Positions 1 to 8,699 of a DNA stretch of 64,000 nucleotides are shown in pieces. Origin of the DNA: a bacterium (lineage in GTDB: Bacteria; Desulfobacterota; Desulfocorpusculales; Desulfocorpusculum); the NCBI GenBank assembly GCA_037481695.1, contig JBBFLE010000002.1:80661-144660 (forward strand). The letters are read 5' to 3'. The translations under genes and the position numbers were made by a program. Each line of letters starts with the position of its first letter. Positions within the stretch are counted from its first letter, which is position 1. The notes below the pieces were generated by a model that was not told the DNA's origin, ran no database searches, and was given only the letters and a program-made list of their open reading frames with translations.

Positions 1-625
1 TTAGCAGGTTTATGACACCTTTGGGGAACCCACACTCATGGGCCAACTCCACTATTCGCACCGCAGTCATGGGGCACAGCCGGCTGGCCTTGATGATGGC
101 CGTGTTGCCTGCTGCTATAGCCCACACAAAATACAGGGCTATCATGGCAGGAAAATTGAAAGGCGGCAGGAAAACAAAAGGGCCCAGAGGTTCCCTGATG
201 TACACTGTGTCCACCCCGCTTCCCACATGCTCGGCATGGGAGCCTTTGAGCAGTTCTGGTCCAGCGCAGGCGTGCTCCACATATTCAAAGGAGCGTGTCA
301 GTTCCCCCATGGCATCCGAGAGGGTCTTTCCATGCTCATCAACTATGAGGCGAGCCAGCTCCTCATGGTGCTCCTGGAGCTTTCTGTGAAACTCGAATAG
401 CAGCTTGGCTCTCCTGGGTGGGGGAGTCATACGCCAGTGCCAAAAGGCCTCTTGGGCAGCATGTACAGCCCTGTGAATCTCATCTTGGGTCACCTCGGGG
501 CAAAGAGCTATGACCTGATCTGTGGCCGGGTTTCTTACCTCGAGCCACTGTTTTGTTTCGGAATCCAGCCACTGTCCATTGATATAGATCTTAAGCCTTA
601 CAGGTCTCTGGTTTGAATCCTTCAT
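1..625 (-). CDS. Aldehyde dehydrogenase, methylmalonate-semialdehyde dehydrogenase-like (3' part outside window)
   Basis: About 208 N-terminal residues are visible; the gene runs off the window start. It opens with an ALDH-superfamily N-terminus (YINGQWLDS, then VRNPATDQVIA). Near residue 150 comes PLGPFVFLPPFNFPAM, and then AAGNTAIIKAS, the cofactor-binding region in the arrangement seen in MmsA-type enzymes. The catalytic Cys and Glu lie outside the window. MmsA-type enzymes convert malonate or methylmalonate semialdehydes to acyl-CoA; the exact substrate here is inferred. The ATG at 625 follows a GGAAGGAGG ribosome site. It is the last visible gene of the TRAP-GntR operon, so it may act on the imported substrate. 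Confidence 0.85.
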   Translation of the reverse strand, partial: MKDSNQRPVRLKIYINGQWLDSETKQWLEVRNPATDQVIALCPEVTQDEIHRAVHAAQEAFWHWRMTPPPRRAKLLFEFHRKLQEHHEELARLIVDEHGKTLSDAMGELTRSFEYVEHACAGPELLKGSHAEHVGSGVDTVYIREPLGPFVFLPPFNFPAMIALYFVWAIAAGNTAIIKASRLCPMTAVRIVELAHECGFPKGVINLL

Positions 626-772
626 CTATGAAGCCTCCTTCCTTAATTTTCCGCCTCGGCCCAATATCATGCTTAAAGCGTCTCATGTCTGTTCAGGCTT
701 CAGTCAAAAACCCAATTCCCATCAAAGGCATATTCAAGGCTTTTCCATGCATGATGCATCAGGGAAGCTCTG

Positions 773-1540
773 TCACTTTTGGCCTGCATTTCTCAGGATT
801 CTCGAATCATGCATTTTGACCGGGCCTGCGTGCACCTTATCTACTCTGTGGTCGACTCCAGCAGAGAGAATGCCTCTAAGAAATTCCAGGGCCTCCATCA
901 CATGTTGCCTGCTTAGGGTTTCTGCTCTCTGGGGGTCCCTTTCTCTGATGGCCTGAAGTATCTCCCTGTGCCTTATGCAGGAATTTCGCAGATGATCCTC
1001 ATGGATCAAAGAGCGGTAGCTGAATCTCTTTACCTGGTTGTGGAGGCTAGAGGCAATCCTCTTCAACCTCTCGTTGCCGGCCATGTCCATGAGAAAAGCG
1101 TGAAACTCCTCATGATGGATCTGGTAGCGGGCCACATCAGGAGGTCTCCTGGACAAGCACCCCTCCATGCGCTCAACGATGCGCTCCAGTCTTTGCACGT
1201 CTTTGGAGCTGGCAGCTTTTACTGCAAGGAAAGTGGCCAGCCCGTAAAGAGCCATCTTGAGGGTGTAGATCTCCCACACATCTTGAGCCTTGATCTCTGA
1301 GACAAACACCCCCTTTCTGGGTATTCTTACCACCAAGCCTTCCATCTCCAGTGCCTTGAGGGCTTCCCTGAGGGGCGGTCGGCTGATGCCCAGTCTGGAG
1401 GCCACCTCCTCTTCCTTGATCTTTTGCCCTGGTGCCAGCCTTCCAGATATTATGGCACCCGCCAGGTGTTTCAATGCGTAATCCACAAGGGAAACCACCT
1501 GCAAATCCGTCTTGTGCTCATTTTGTCTTCTCTCTTTCAT
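773..1540 (-). CDS. GntR-family transcriptional regulator, FadR/FCD subfamily
   Basis: This is a cytoplasmic DNA-binding regulator of about 255 residues. An N-terminal winged helix-turn-helix (LGISRPPLREALKALEMEGLV) is followed by an all-helical FCD effector domain containing the typical D..H..H metal or ligand positions (YQIHHEEFHAFLMDMAGNERL). I chose the ATG at 1540 because AAGGAGG precedes it; a GTG at 1555 overlaps the dctM stop as GTGA and is an alternative. It sits between dctM and the aldehyde dehydrogenase in one transcription unit, so it probably senses the imported acid or its CoA ester and controls this operon. Its operator was not identified. Confidence 0.9.
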   Translation of the reverse strand: MKERRQNEHKTDLQVVSLVDYALKHLAGAIISGRLAPGQKIKEEEVASRLGISRPPLREALKALEMEGLVVRIPRKGVFVSEIKAQDVWEIYTLKMALYGLATFLAVKAASSKDVQRLERIVERMEGCLSRRPPDVARYQIHHEEFHAFLMDMAGNERLKRIASSLHNQVKRFSYRSLIHEDHLRNSCIRHREILQAIRERDPQRAETLSRQHVMEALEFLRGILSAGVDHRVDKVHAGPVKMHDSRILRNAGQK

Positions 1541-1551
1541 CTGGGCCTCCT

Positions 1552-2859
1552 TCACCTGCCCATGAGGCTTGGCAGGTAAAGCACGACCTTGGGAAATGCC
1601 GTAAGAAGCAAGAATGTTATGAAGATGGCTGCCAAGAAGGGAATAGTTCCTTTAAAGATGTCCGCCATGGGAACATCCTTGGCCACACCGGCCAGGGTGT
1701 AAACATTAAGGCCCACAGGCGGGGTTATGAGCCCGGCCTCCATCATGAGTATTGCCACAACACCGAACCATATGGGGTGGAAGTTCAGTGCCACAATCAC
1801 CGGAAATATTACGGGTAATGTCAGGACCATCATGGAGACTGCATCCAGAAAGCACCCCAGGAAGAAATATATGAGAACTATTATGGCCAGGACCACGTAC
1901 CTGGAAACATCCAGTCCGGAAATCCAGCCCGACACAGCAGCAGGAATCGTGGAAAGTGCCAAAAAATAGCTGAACACGGTGGCGCCTGCCACTAGAAAGA
2001 GCACCATTATGGAGATCCTGGCTGATTCCAAGAGGGCGGCCACCGAAGCTCTCCAGGTAAGCTTTTTCTTGAGAAGCACGATGACAAAAAGCGCGAATGC
2101 ACCTATGGCTCCGGCCTCTGTGGGATTGATGAAACCCAGGTAGATTCCACCCATGACCAGTATGAAGACCGTGAAGGTCTCCCATGTGCCCTTGAGAGCC
2201 AACAGCTTCTCCCGGAAGCTCACCTTTTCGTGGGAAGCAGGAGCCATCTCCGGCTTCAGCCGGGCCCACAATACCACCACCAGTCCAAAGGCACCGGCCA
2301 GAATCATTCCTGGAAAGATGCCGGATATGAGAAGCTTTCCTATGGATTGCTCGGTAAGCATCCCATAAACCACGAAGCCCAGGCTGGGAGGTATCAAAAA
2401 ACTAAGAGTTCCACCTGCTGCCACCACCCCTGTGGCCAGCTTTGGTGAATAGCCGAAGCGGCGCATCTCCGGAAGGGCCACGTTGCCCATGGCAGCAGCA
2501 GCTGCCACCGAAGAGCCGCTCACAGCCGCAAATCCTGCGCAAGCGGCTATGGTGGCCACCCCGAGCCCTCCAGGCAACCTCCTGAACCACTTGTCAAAGG
2601 TCTGGTAAAGCTCTCTTGTTATTCCTGCTGTCCCGGCGAAACCGCCCATGAGGATAAAAAGCGGGATGATGGTATAAGGATAGTGGGCTGCAACCCCATA
2701 GAGGGTCTTGGCAACTATGGGAAGTGCTGCATCCAGGGAGGTAAGGTACCAGATACCCAGGAATCCCACAAACATCATCATGAAGGCTATGGGCATCCCC
2801 AAAACAAGCAAGACCACCAAAAGAAGGCTTCCCAGGACTCCCACTAGGATAGGACTCAT
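1552..2859 (-). CDS. dctM: TRAP transporter large permease, DctM family
   Basis: This 435-residue inner-membrane protein has about 12 hydrophobic segments and belongs to the TRAP large subunit family, which moves organic acids using the sodium gradient. Motifs typical of DctM include the N-terminal GMPIAFMM stretch, AAVSGSSVAAAAAMG, GTLSFLIPPSLGFVVYG and the late GLITPPVGLNVY. The start overlaps the dctQ stop by four bases, and the end overlaps the region before the GntR gene, so translation is coupled. It works with the small permease and the periplasmic binding protein encoded upstream. Substrate is unknown from sequence. Confidence 0.95.
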   Translation of the reverse strand: MSPILVGVLGSLLLVVLLVLGMPIAFMMMFVGFLGIWYLTSLDAALPIVAKTLYGVAAHYPYTIIPLFILMGGFAGTAGITRELYQTFDKWFRRLPGGLGVATIAACAGFAAVSGSSVAAAAAMGNVALPEMRRFGYSPKLATGVVAAGGTLSFLIPPSLGFVVYGMLTEQSIGKLLISGIFPGMILAGAFGLVVVLWARLKPEMAPASHEKVSFREKLLALKGTWETFTVFILVMGGIYLGFINPTEAGAIGAFALFVIVLLKKKLTWRASVAALLESARISIMVLFLVAGATVFSYFLALSTIPAAVSGWISGLDVSRYVVLAIIVLIYFFLGCFLDAVSMMVLTLPVIFPVIVALNFHPIWFGVVAILMMEAGLITPPVGLNVYTLAGVAKDVPMADIFKGTIPFLAAIFITFLLLTAFPKVVLYLPSLMGR

Positions 2860-3341
2860 GGCTGCCTCCCGGTGAGCCTTTGAATCTTTTCATAGAGGTC
2901 CAAGGCAAATTCCATCCAAAGCAGCAGGCCCCCCACTGCCACAAGCATCTTGAAAGGCCATTGGGGAATCCTGAGTTGGTCTGACACCGCCGTCTCGGCC
3001 ATGGCATCCACATAGCCTTGCCAAACCACTATGGAGACTATGAAAAGACACGCAGAGGTGGTGAGCGCCCCACACAAGGCTTGAAGCTTAGGGGAGAGCC
3101 TCTTGGTCAAGAAATCAACACCCACATGGCCTTTTACCTGCTGGGTGTAAGCTGCTCCAAGCAGAATCAGCACAGAGAGCATATACTCTGAGAGCTCGAA
3201 ACTCCCGGGCATGGGCTTGCCCAAAAAGGCCCTGCCTGCCACATCCAAAACGGTCAAAAACATCAAAGGCAAGCTGAACAACATGCCCACAAAACAGGCC
3301 CCATAACTCAATTTGCGAATCTTGGTCTTCAACATGTCCAT
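2856..3341 (-). CDS. dctQ: TRAP transporter small permease, DctQ family
   Basis: This 161-residue protein has four predicted membrane helices and the usual DctQ pattern: an early LDVAGRAFLGKPMPG segment and a central hydrophilic loop containing KGHVGVDFL. The small subunit associates with DctM in the inner membrane. The ATG at 3341 is preceded by GGGAAG at suitable spacing. It lies between dctP and dctM, with a 223-base gap to dctP that contains a strong hairpin, and overlaps dctM by four bases. Confidence 0.93.
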   Translation of the reverse strand: MDMLKTKIRKLSYGACFVGMLFSLPLMFLTVLDVAGRAFLGKPMPGSFELSEYMLSVLILLGAAYTQQVKGHVGVDFLTKRLSPKLQALCGALTTSACLFIVSIVVWQGYVDAMAETAVSDQLRIPQWPFKMLVAVGGLLLWMEFALDLYEKIQRLTGRQP

Positions 3342-3370
3342 ATAGACTTCCCATCCCCAAGAGTCAGAGA

Positions 3371-3390
3371 GGGAGGGGATACCCCCTCCC
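3371..3390 (-). promoter_or_regulatory. GC-rich intercistronic hairpin between dctP and dctQ
   Basis: GGGAGGGG and CCCCTCCC form a perfect 8-bp stem around a short loop in the gap after dctP. On the minus strand no long U tract follows, so it is less likely to be a full terminator than an attenuator or a 3' end-stabilising structure for the dctP message. A similarly built hairpin occurs at the same place in the second TRAP operon. Confidence 0.55.
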
Positions 3391-3564
3391 TTCTTTATTT
3401 TTCAGCGTGCTTGAGATTACTTGTTTTTGAGCTCACGTGATCCAAGACCCATGAACCACTTGGGCTATTCAAAAACTTCCCGAGAGTCTGGCTGCCACAG
3501 ATCCAAATACCCACGCTGCCGGGGGGACAACAGCCTCTGAGGCCTCCTGTGGAAATGATCCGGG

Positions 3565-4644
3565 CTAGGCCTTCTTGAATTCCGGAGGACAGGCAACCAG
3601 CTCTATGCCTCTTTTCTCACACTCCTCATTCATGATGGCCACGGCTTTCTTGGCCGGAAGGCCTTTGGCTTCCAGATCAGCAGCCCACTTGCGGGTCACC
3701 TCTTGGAACTGCTCGTACCAGCGCTGTGCCTCTGCCTTGGGCACTTCTGTGAGCTTTACCCCCCCTTTTTCTATTTCCTGCATGATCTTGGGGTACTCGG
3801 CGCGGGTGAGGCCTCCCGAGGTCTTGAAGGGATTGGAGCAGAGCTCTTCGATGAGCTTTTTCTGAGCTTCTGGCAGCTTGTTCCACACCCCAAGGTTCAT
3901 TACAGTACCTTCGGAAACACAACCCAGGGTGACCAAAGCTCCGTACTTGGCCACCTCGAACAGCTTAAAAGCCAATACCAGAGGAGGACAGGTCACTATG
4001 CCATCCACGGTGCCCGTCTCTATGGCCATGTACACGTCCCCCAAGGGCATGAAGATGGGCTCTGCACCCAATGCCTTGATGTAATTGGTCTGATGTCCCC
4101 CAGGAGATCTGAGTTTCATGCCTTTGAGGTCCTCCATCTTCTGGACTGGCTTCTTGGTCCAGATGAAGGACTGAATGCAACCGTTCAATTCCAGGACCTT
4201 CACATCCTTGAATTCATCCTTCAAGATCCGGTCATAAACGGCATTGCCGATATCGGCTGCTATGTCCTTCCCGTCCACCCATACGGCCAGAGACAGAACA
4301 TCTGTCAATGGGAAGCGACCTGGGGTCCAAGTAGCAGTGAAGTAGCCCAGATCCGAGAGGCCTTTGGCCACTATGTCGAAATGCTCAGGCCCCTTGCCCA
4401 AGGCTGCACCGGCGTACATGGTGTAGTCTATCTGCCCGCCGCTTTTTTCCTTGAGCTTGTCCATCATGGGAATCCAGACTGTCTTGACCTCCCGGCTCAC
4501 AGGAGGATGCCAGGTGCTGAACTTAAGCTTGGTGGTCTGAGCCCAAAGCCCCCCCTTGGGATAAAGGCCGGCACCCAGCACCACCCCTCCAATGGCCAGC
4601 CCTTTGAGGAAGTCTCTCCTGCTCTCATTGCATTGCTCACACAT
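3565..4644 (-). CDS. dctP: TRAP transporter substrate-binding protein, DctP family, Tat-type signal
   Basis: This is a periplasmic solute receptor of about 359 residues. It starts MCEQCNESRRDFLKG; the twin-arginine motif RRDFLK followed by a hydrophobic stretch (GLAIGGVVLGAGLY) indicates Tat export. The mature part has DctP hallmarks: LKFSTWHPP at the start, LKGMKLRSPGG near the ligand pocket, and TGTVDGIVTCPP. The ATG at 4644 was chosen because AGGAGGG precedes it and the Tat motif follows directly; an in-frame ATG lies 24 codons upstream. It is the first gene of the operon. Ligand is unknown, probably a carboxylate. Confidence 0.93.
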   Translation of the reverse strand: MCEQCNESRRDFLKGLAIGGVVLGAGLYPKGGLWAQTTKLKFSTWHPPVSREVKTVWIPMMDKLKEKSGGQIDYTMYAGAALGKGPEHFDIVAKGLSDLGYFTATWTPGRFPLTDVLSLAVWVDGKDIAADIGNAVYDRILKDEFKDVKVLELNGCIQSFIWTKKPVQKMEDLKGMKLRSPGGHQTNYIKALGAEPIFMPLGDVYMAIETGTVDGIVTCPPLVLAFKLFEVAKYGALVTLGCVSEGTVMNLGVWNKLPEAQKKLIEELCSNPFKTSGGLTRAEYPKIMQEIEKGGVKLTEVPKAEAQRWYEQFQEVTRKWAADLEAKGLPAKKAVAIMNEECEKRGIELVACPPEFKKA

Positions 4645-5023
4645 GGCCTTCCCTCCTGGCTTTGTTGAACCCGCCCAATGGACTGCGGGGAGCTCCTCCC
4701 CTGAAAGAACACCCATGGTGAGCGGGTCTTTTTAAGAAGCCCTCTTAATAAACCACCTGGGGCTTCTGTCTATTGTCTACAATCCTTGCACGGGATTTCA
4801 CGGCCTGTCAAGTGGGCCTGAGTTAATTGCGCTTCCTTCAATCCGCCCAATTCTTGAACCTTAAAAAAAACGAACTTGAGCAGCCTTTAAAGCCCCAAGG
4901 AGCCCAAGGATCTTGGTTCATTATCCGGCCTGAATCTGCTATCCAGGGGTTCCTTGCACCTTGAATTCCCATGGGTAGGATCCTTTTTGACCCACCGCAG
5001 CATGGAGTGCTCCCCAATCTGCC
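4645..5023. other. Gene-poor gap upstream of the dctP operon
   Basis: About 380 bases separate dctP from the next minus-strand gene. The promoter of the TRAP-GntR operon should lie here. I saw no convincing sigma-70 pair, no palindrome strong enough to call a GntR operator, and no coding frame with this genome's codon use. Confidence 0.5.
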
Positions 5024-5797
5024 TTAGTCTATTTTTAGGCTTGCCACGCAGGGAAAATGGTCCGACGGGAAACCCTCGGATCTTTCCACCAAACGCGCAT
5101 CTAAAACGCTGAAATCCTCGGATGCAAGTATCCAGTCTATGCGCCCGCCTGATCCAGTGCCAGTAAAGTGGTGGATGGTGGAAGGCTCAGGCCCCTGGGA
5201 ATTCCCCTTGGCCCTCCAGACGTCTTGAAGCTTACTGTTGCCCCTTGTGAGAATCTGGTGCACAGTTCCCCCTGCGTCCTCATTGAAATCTCCCACCAGC
5301 ACAATGGGTAGTCTTCTGGTATCCACCCATCTCCTGATCATTTTTGCAGCCATCAACCGGGCCGTGGCCGAGACATGGTCCAGGTGAGTGTCTGCAAACC
5401 AAAGCTTTCTGCCTGTAGAAACATCCAGGAACTTTCCATGAGTGAAAAGCCTCGGGAAAGCACTCTCCCAGCTCTTGCTCCTGTATATATTTGGTGTCTC
5501 GGACAGCCAGAACTCACCGCATTGGGAAATCCTCCAGCGCTTGGTTCGAAAGAAAATGGTGGGCATCTGCACCCTTGGGTCGCTGTCTGTCTGCCGTGGG
5601 GGCAGACAGGCTGAATAACCCTCCAGATGCTCCATCAGGTAATGTAACTGGGCGATGGTGCACTCCTGGGTCCCAAGAAGATCGGGGGCCTCATCCAAGA
5701 TGGTCTTCACCACGAGTTGCTTCCTGAAGGGCCATGCATTGAGCCCATCTTGGGGATTATCGAACCTTACGTTGAAGGTCATCACCTTGAGGATCAT
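5024..5797 (-). CDS. Endonuclease/exonuclease/phosphatase-family hydrolase
   Basis: This metal-dependent phosphoesterase of the DNase I-like fold has about 257 residues. Visible catalytic motifs in order are MTFNVRFDNP (metal-binding Asn), GTQECT (metal-binding Glu), DTHLDH, VGDFNED and the terminal SDHFPCVA with the catalytic Asp-His pair. No signal peptide is seen, so it is probably cytoplasmic. Substrate could be nucleic acid or a phosphorylated small molecule and cannot be fixed from sequence. The start is uncertain: ATG at 5797 or 5782 puts the fold at the N-terminus, while 5857 adds 20 residues. Confidence 0.85.
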   Translation of the reverse strand: MILKVMTFNVRFDNPQDGLNAWPFRKQLVVKTILDEAPDLLGTQECTIAQLHYLMEHLEGYSACLPPRQTDSDPRVQMPTIFFRTKRWRISQCGEFWLSETPNIYRSKSWESAFPRLFTHGKFLDVSTGRKLWFADTHLDHVSATARLMAAKMIRRWVDTRRLPIVLVGDFNEDAGGTVHQILTRGNSKLQDVWRAKGNSQGPEPSTIHHFTGTGSGGRIDWILASEDFSVLDARLVERSEGFPSDHFPCVASLKID

Positions 5798-6052
5798 CTC
5801 TCTTGCAAAGCCCTTTTTGAATGCACCCCAGAAGGCCGGCTTTACAATTGTTCCCATCTCTTATGGGGCATGGCTCTCAAACCCTGCTGGCTGCCTAGTC
5901 CCTATCTTGATGAGCCCTCTGTGGCCCCATTGGTTTGTTAGAATCTGCAAGCCCTGAGGCCGGCCCCTCTGAACATGGAATCAGCCAAGCCATTTAGATC
6001 CTGATCTTGGCCCACCACAAAGCTTTTTTGCCAAAGACACCCTTGAGAGTGA

Positions 6053-6418
6053 CTAGGTCCTTATGGAAAGTTCCTGGATAAGCTCCTCTGCAAAGCGGAT
6101 CACAAACTCCCTCTGATGAGGCTCTGCGTACTTGGAGCAGCCGCACCTGTGATTGTTCCGGCTTCGCACCAACAGCTCAAAACGCACGAAGTGCGCCCCC
6201 AGTTCTATTGCAACACAATATGGCCGACACTCAACGTGCTGCAGATGAATGCCTCTGAGAAGAGCTTCTGGAAGCTCCAACCAGAAAAGATCTTGTACCG
6301 CCGAGGCCTGGGCGTGCTGCTGCAGATAGCCGCGGGCTTTTTCCATGTCCGAAGATGATATCTCGTCTAAAAGATAGGCCCTCAACTGTCCATCCTTTCC
6401 ATCAGCCAAAGCTTGCAT
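6053..6418 (-). CDS. Conserved hypothetical protein, 121 aa
   Basis: I do not recognise a named family. The protein is a compact soluble alpha/beta-looking chain (RAYLLDEISSSDMEKARGYLQQ..., then an HxECRPYCVAIELG segment). It has a short RCGC motif and ends with a helix (EFVIRFAEELIQELSI). The ATG at 6418 has GGAG 12 bases upstream; reading further upstream gives an Arg/Pro/Gly-rich shadow of lutA, so the longer frame is rejected. It is divergent from lutABC across a gap of about 110 bases, which probably carries promoters for both directions. Confidence 0.7.
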   Translation of the reverse strand: MQALADGKDGQLRAYLLDEISSSDMEKARGYLQQHAQASAVQDLFWLELPEALLRGIHLQHVECRPYCVAIELGAHFVRFELLVRSRNNHRCGCSKYAEPHQREFVIRFAEELIQELSIRT

Positions 6419-6528
6419 CAGTGGCTGCTCCAGGTCAAGGGCTTGATGACATACTGCGGAGCAGAGTAAGATATTAACTCTTCGTGGCCGCCCCCTTCCA
6501 CCTTCTCGGCCACCCAGGAGGCAAGCCA

Positions 6529-7254
6529 GTGAAAGTGGCCCTTTTTGTGCCTTGCATCGTGCAGGATTTCCAGCCCCAGGTGGCCCAGGCCACTGCAAGG
6601 ATCCTGGCCCGGGCCGGGGTCTCGGTTCATTACCCCAAGGGGCAGACATGTTGTGGCCAGCTTCAGTACAAAAGCGGAAATTGGAAGAGCGCCAGGGCAG
6701 TGGCGCGACATTTCATGGAGGTCTTCCAGGATTGCGAGGCTGTGGTGGCCCCCTCCGGATCCTGCGTGAACATGGTGCGCAAATATTACCCGGAGCTTTT
6801 CAGAGACGAAGCCCTCTGGATGGATCGGGCACTGGAGCTGGGCAAGAGGGTCTTCGAACTCACTGAGTTTCTGGTTGGCGTGGCCAAGGTGGAGGATTTG
6901 GGAGCTCGATGGCGTGCCAGGGCGGTTTATCACGATTCCTGCCAGGTGTACAGGGCCCTCGGCATCCACAAGGAGCCGAGGGCATTGCTATCTCGGGTCA
7001 AGGACTTGGAACTGGTGGAGATGGAGCAGGCCGATGTTTGTTGCGGTTTTGGAGGCAGTTTCAGCCTCCAGTTCCCTGCTGTTTCAGAGGCCATGGTGGC
7101 TGACAAGGTGGCCCATATCTTGGCCACCGGAGCCGAGCTGTTGATAAGCGCAGAGATAAGCTGCCTCATGAACATCGGGGGATATCTGCTGAAACAAGGC
7201 CACAGGGTGCAGGCTGTGCACATAGCAGAGGTTCTGGCCCACGGGGGAGAGTGA
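6529..7254 (+). CDS. lutA: LutA/YkgE-type Fe-S oxidoreductase, (S)-lactate utilisation subunit
   Basis: This 241-residue protein has two CCG cysteine-rich domains: an N-terminal PCIVQDFQP...TCCGQL and a C-terminal DVCCGFGGSFS. Such domains bind an unusual Fe-S cluster or serve as heterodisulfide-reductase-like modules. With LutB and LutC it forms the iron-sulfur lactate oxidation complex that converts L-lactate to pyruvate. The GTG at 6529 follows AGGAGG at 8-base spacing, and residues VKVALFVPC are where family members begin. The stop overlaps lutB by four bases. Confidence 0.9.
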   Translation: MKVALFVPCIVQDFQPQVAQATARILARAGVSVHYPKGQTCCGQLQYKSGNWKSARAVARHFMEVFQDCEAVVAPSGSCVNMVRKYYPELFRDEALWMDRALELGKRVFELTEFLVGVAKVEDLGARWRARAVYHDSCQVYRALGIHKEPRALLSRVKDLELVEMEQADVCCGFGGSFSLQFPAVSEAMVADKVAHILATGAELLISAEISCLMNIGGYLLKQGHRVQAVHIAEVLAHGGE

Positions 7255-8699
7255 AGATGCGTGTGCGTTCCCTGGAGTTCGGGCAGCGGGCCCAAGAGGC
7301 TGTCTTGGACCAGCAGTTGCAGAGGAATCTGCAGCGCATAGGAGTACGCTTCAAGGTGGGCAGAGACATGGCCTTTGCAGCCCTGGAGGATCCCGAGGGG
7401 CTGAGGAACTTAGGCCGTGCCATCAAGGAGAGATCCCTGGCAAACCTCCCCCATCTCTTGGAGACCCTGGAAGCCAAGGTGAAAGAGGCTGGAGGTACGG
7501 TCCACTGGGCCTGCAATGCCAAAGAGGCATGCCGAATAGTTTGCGATCTGGCCAAGCAAAGGGCAGTGCGCACAGTGGTCAAGGGCAAGTCCATGGTGAC
7601 CGAGGAGATAGGCCTCAACCAGGCGCTCGAGGCAGAGGGCATAGAGGTCTGGGAGACGGACCTGGGGGAGTTCATAATCCAGCTTGCTGGGGAGCCGCCT
7701 TCCCACATAATCGGACCAGCAGTGCATAAGAGCAAGGAACAGATAGCCGAGCTATTTGCCGAAAAACTGGGGAGCCCCAAGGCACAAGCCCCTGAGGAGC
7801 TCACCAAGATAGCCAGGGAGAAGCTAAGAGAGAAGTTTGTCAAGGCTGACATGGGCATAACAGGGGCCAATGCTGCTGTGGCCGAGACCGGCTCCATAGT
7901 GCTTTTGGAGAACGAGGGGAACATTCGTCTTAGCGTCACTGCCCCCAGGATCCACGTGGCCCTGATGGGCATAGAGAAGGTGATACCAACCCTGGAGGAT
8001 CTGGCCGTCATCCTGGCACTTCTGCCCAGGAGCGCAACGGGCCAGAAGCTTTCCTCTTATACCAGCATCATCACAGGCCCCAGGAGAGAGGCAGAGCTGG
8101 ACGGGCCTGAGGAGTTCCATCTCATACTGCTGGACAATGGACGCAGCAGGATCCTGGCTGATCCTGACCGCCGTCAGAGTCTTTACTGTCTTCGCTGCGG
8201 CTCATGTTTGAATGTGTGCCCGGTGTACCGTAAGGTGGGCGGCCATAGCTACGGCTGGGTTTACTCTGGGCCCATTGGTGCGGTGTTGACCCCTCAGCTG
8301 GTTCCGGCCAGACTGGCCAGGCAACTGCCTTTTGCCTCTACTTTGTGCGGAGCCTGTGCAGAAGTCTGCCCAGTGAAGATAGAACTGCCCAAGCTGCTTT
8401 TGACCATGAGGCAGAGACTCACAGAAGACCCCAATTTCGACGGTGGGATCCCCCTGCTCGTGAGATTGGCAGCCAGATTTCACGGATGGTTGCTGACCCA
8501 CCCCAGGCTTTACAGGCTGGCCATGGATGGGGCCAGAGCCGCCTCAAGAGTCCTGGTGAGGGACGGCAGGTGGTTGTGGCTTCCGCCACCTTTGTCCCAA
8601 TGGGCTCGCAACAGACACATACCCACCCCGGCCCGCCCTTTCTCCAGCACTTGGCCCAAGCTAAAAAAAGAGCTGGTTCAAGGAGGTGAAGGAGCATGA
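7251..8699 (+). CDS. lutB: LutB-type Fe-S protein, lactate utilisation
   Basis: This 482-residue protein has an N-terminal LUD domain (about residues 60-300) and a ferredoxin-like region with two cysteine motifs, CLRCGSCLNVCP near 312 and CGACAEVCP near 364. LutB is the electron-transferring subunit of the LutABC L-lactate oxidation system. The start is GTG at 7251, overlapping lutA as GTGA, or ATG at 7257. The end overlaps lutC as ATGA, giving a tightly coupled three-gene unit. Confidence 0.93.
   Translation: MKMRVRSLEFGQRAQEAVLDQQLQRNLQRIGVRFKVGRDMAFAALEDPEGLRNLGRAIKERSLANLPHLLETLEAKVKEAGGTVHWACNAKEACRIVCDLAKQRAVRTVVKGKSMVTEEIGLNQALEAEGIEVWETDLGEFIIQLAGEPPSHIIGPAVHKSKEQIAELFAEKLGSPKAQAPEELTKIAREKLREKFVKADMGITGANAAVAETGSIVLLENEGNIRLSVTAPRIHVALMGIEKVIPTLEDLAVILALLPRSATGQKLSSYTSIITGPRREAELDGPEEFHLILLDNGRSRILADPDRRQSLYCLRCGSCLNVCPVYRKVGGHSYGWVYSGPIGAVLTPQLVPARLARQLPFASTLCGACAEVCPVKIELPKLLLTMRQRLTEDPNFDGGIPLLVRLAARFHGWLLTHPRLYRLAMDGARAASRVLVRDGRWLWLPPPLSQWARNRHIPTPARPFSSTWPKLKKELVQGGEGA

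Noticed and set aside
12..400. Two forward frames at the window start
   Set aside because: They are antisense shadows of the aldehyde dehydrogenase; the reverse frame holds clear family motifs.
6418..6649. Longer N-terminus for the 121-residue hypothetical
   Set aside because: The extension is Arg/Pro/Gly-rich and antisense to lutA; the short ATG has a ribosome site.
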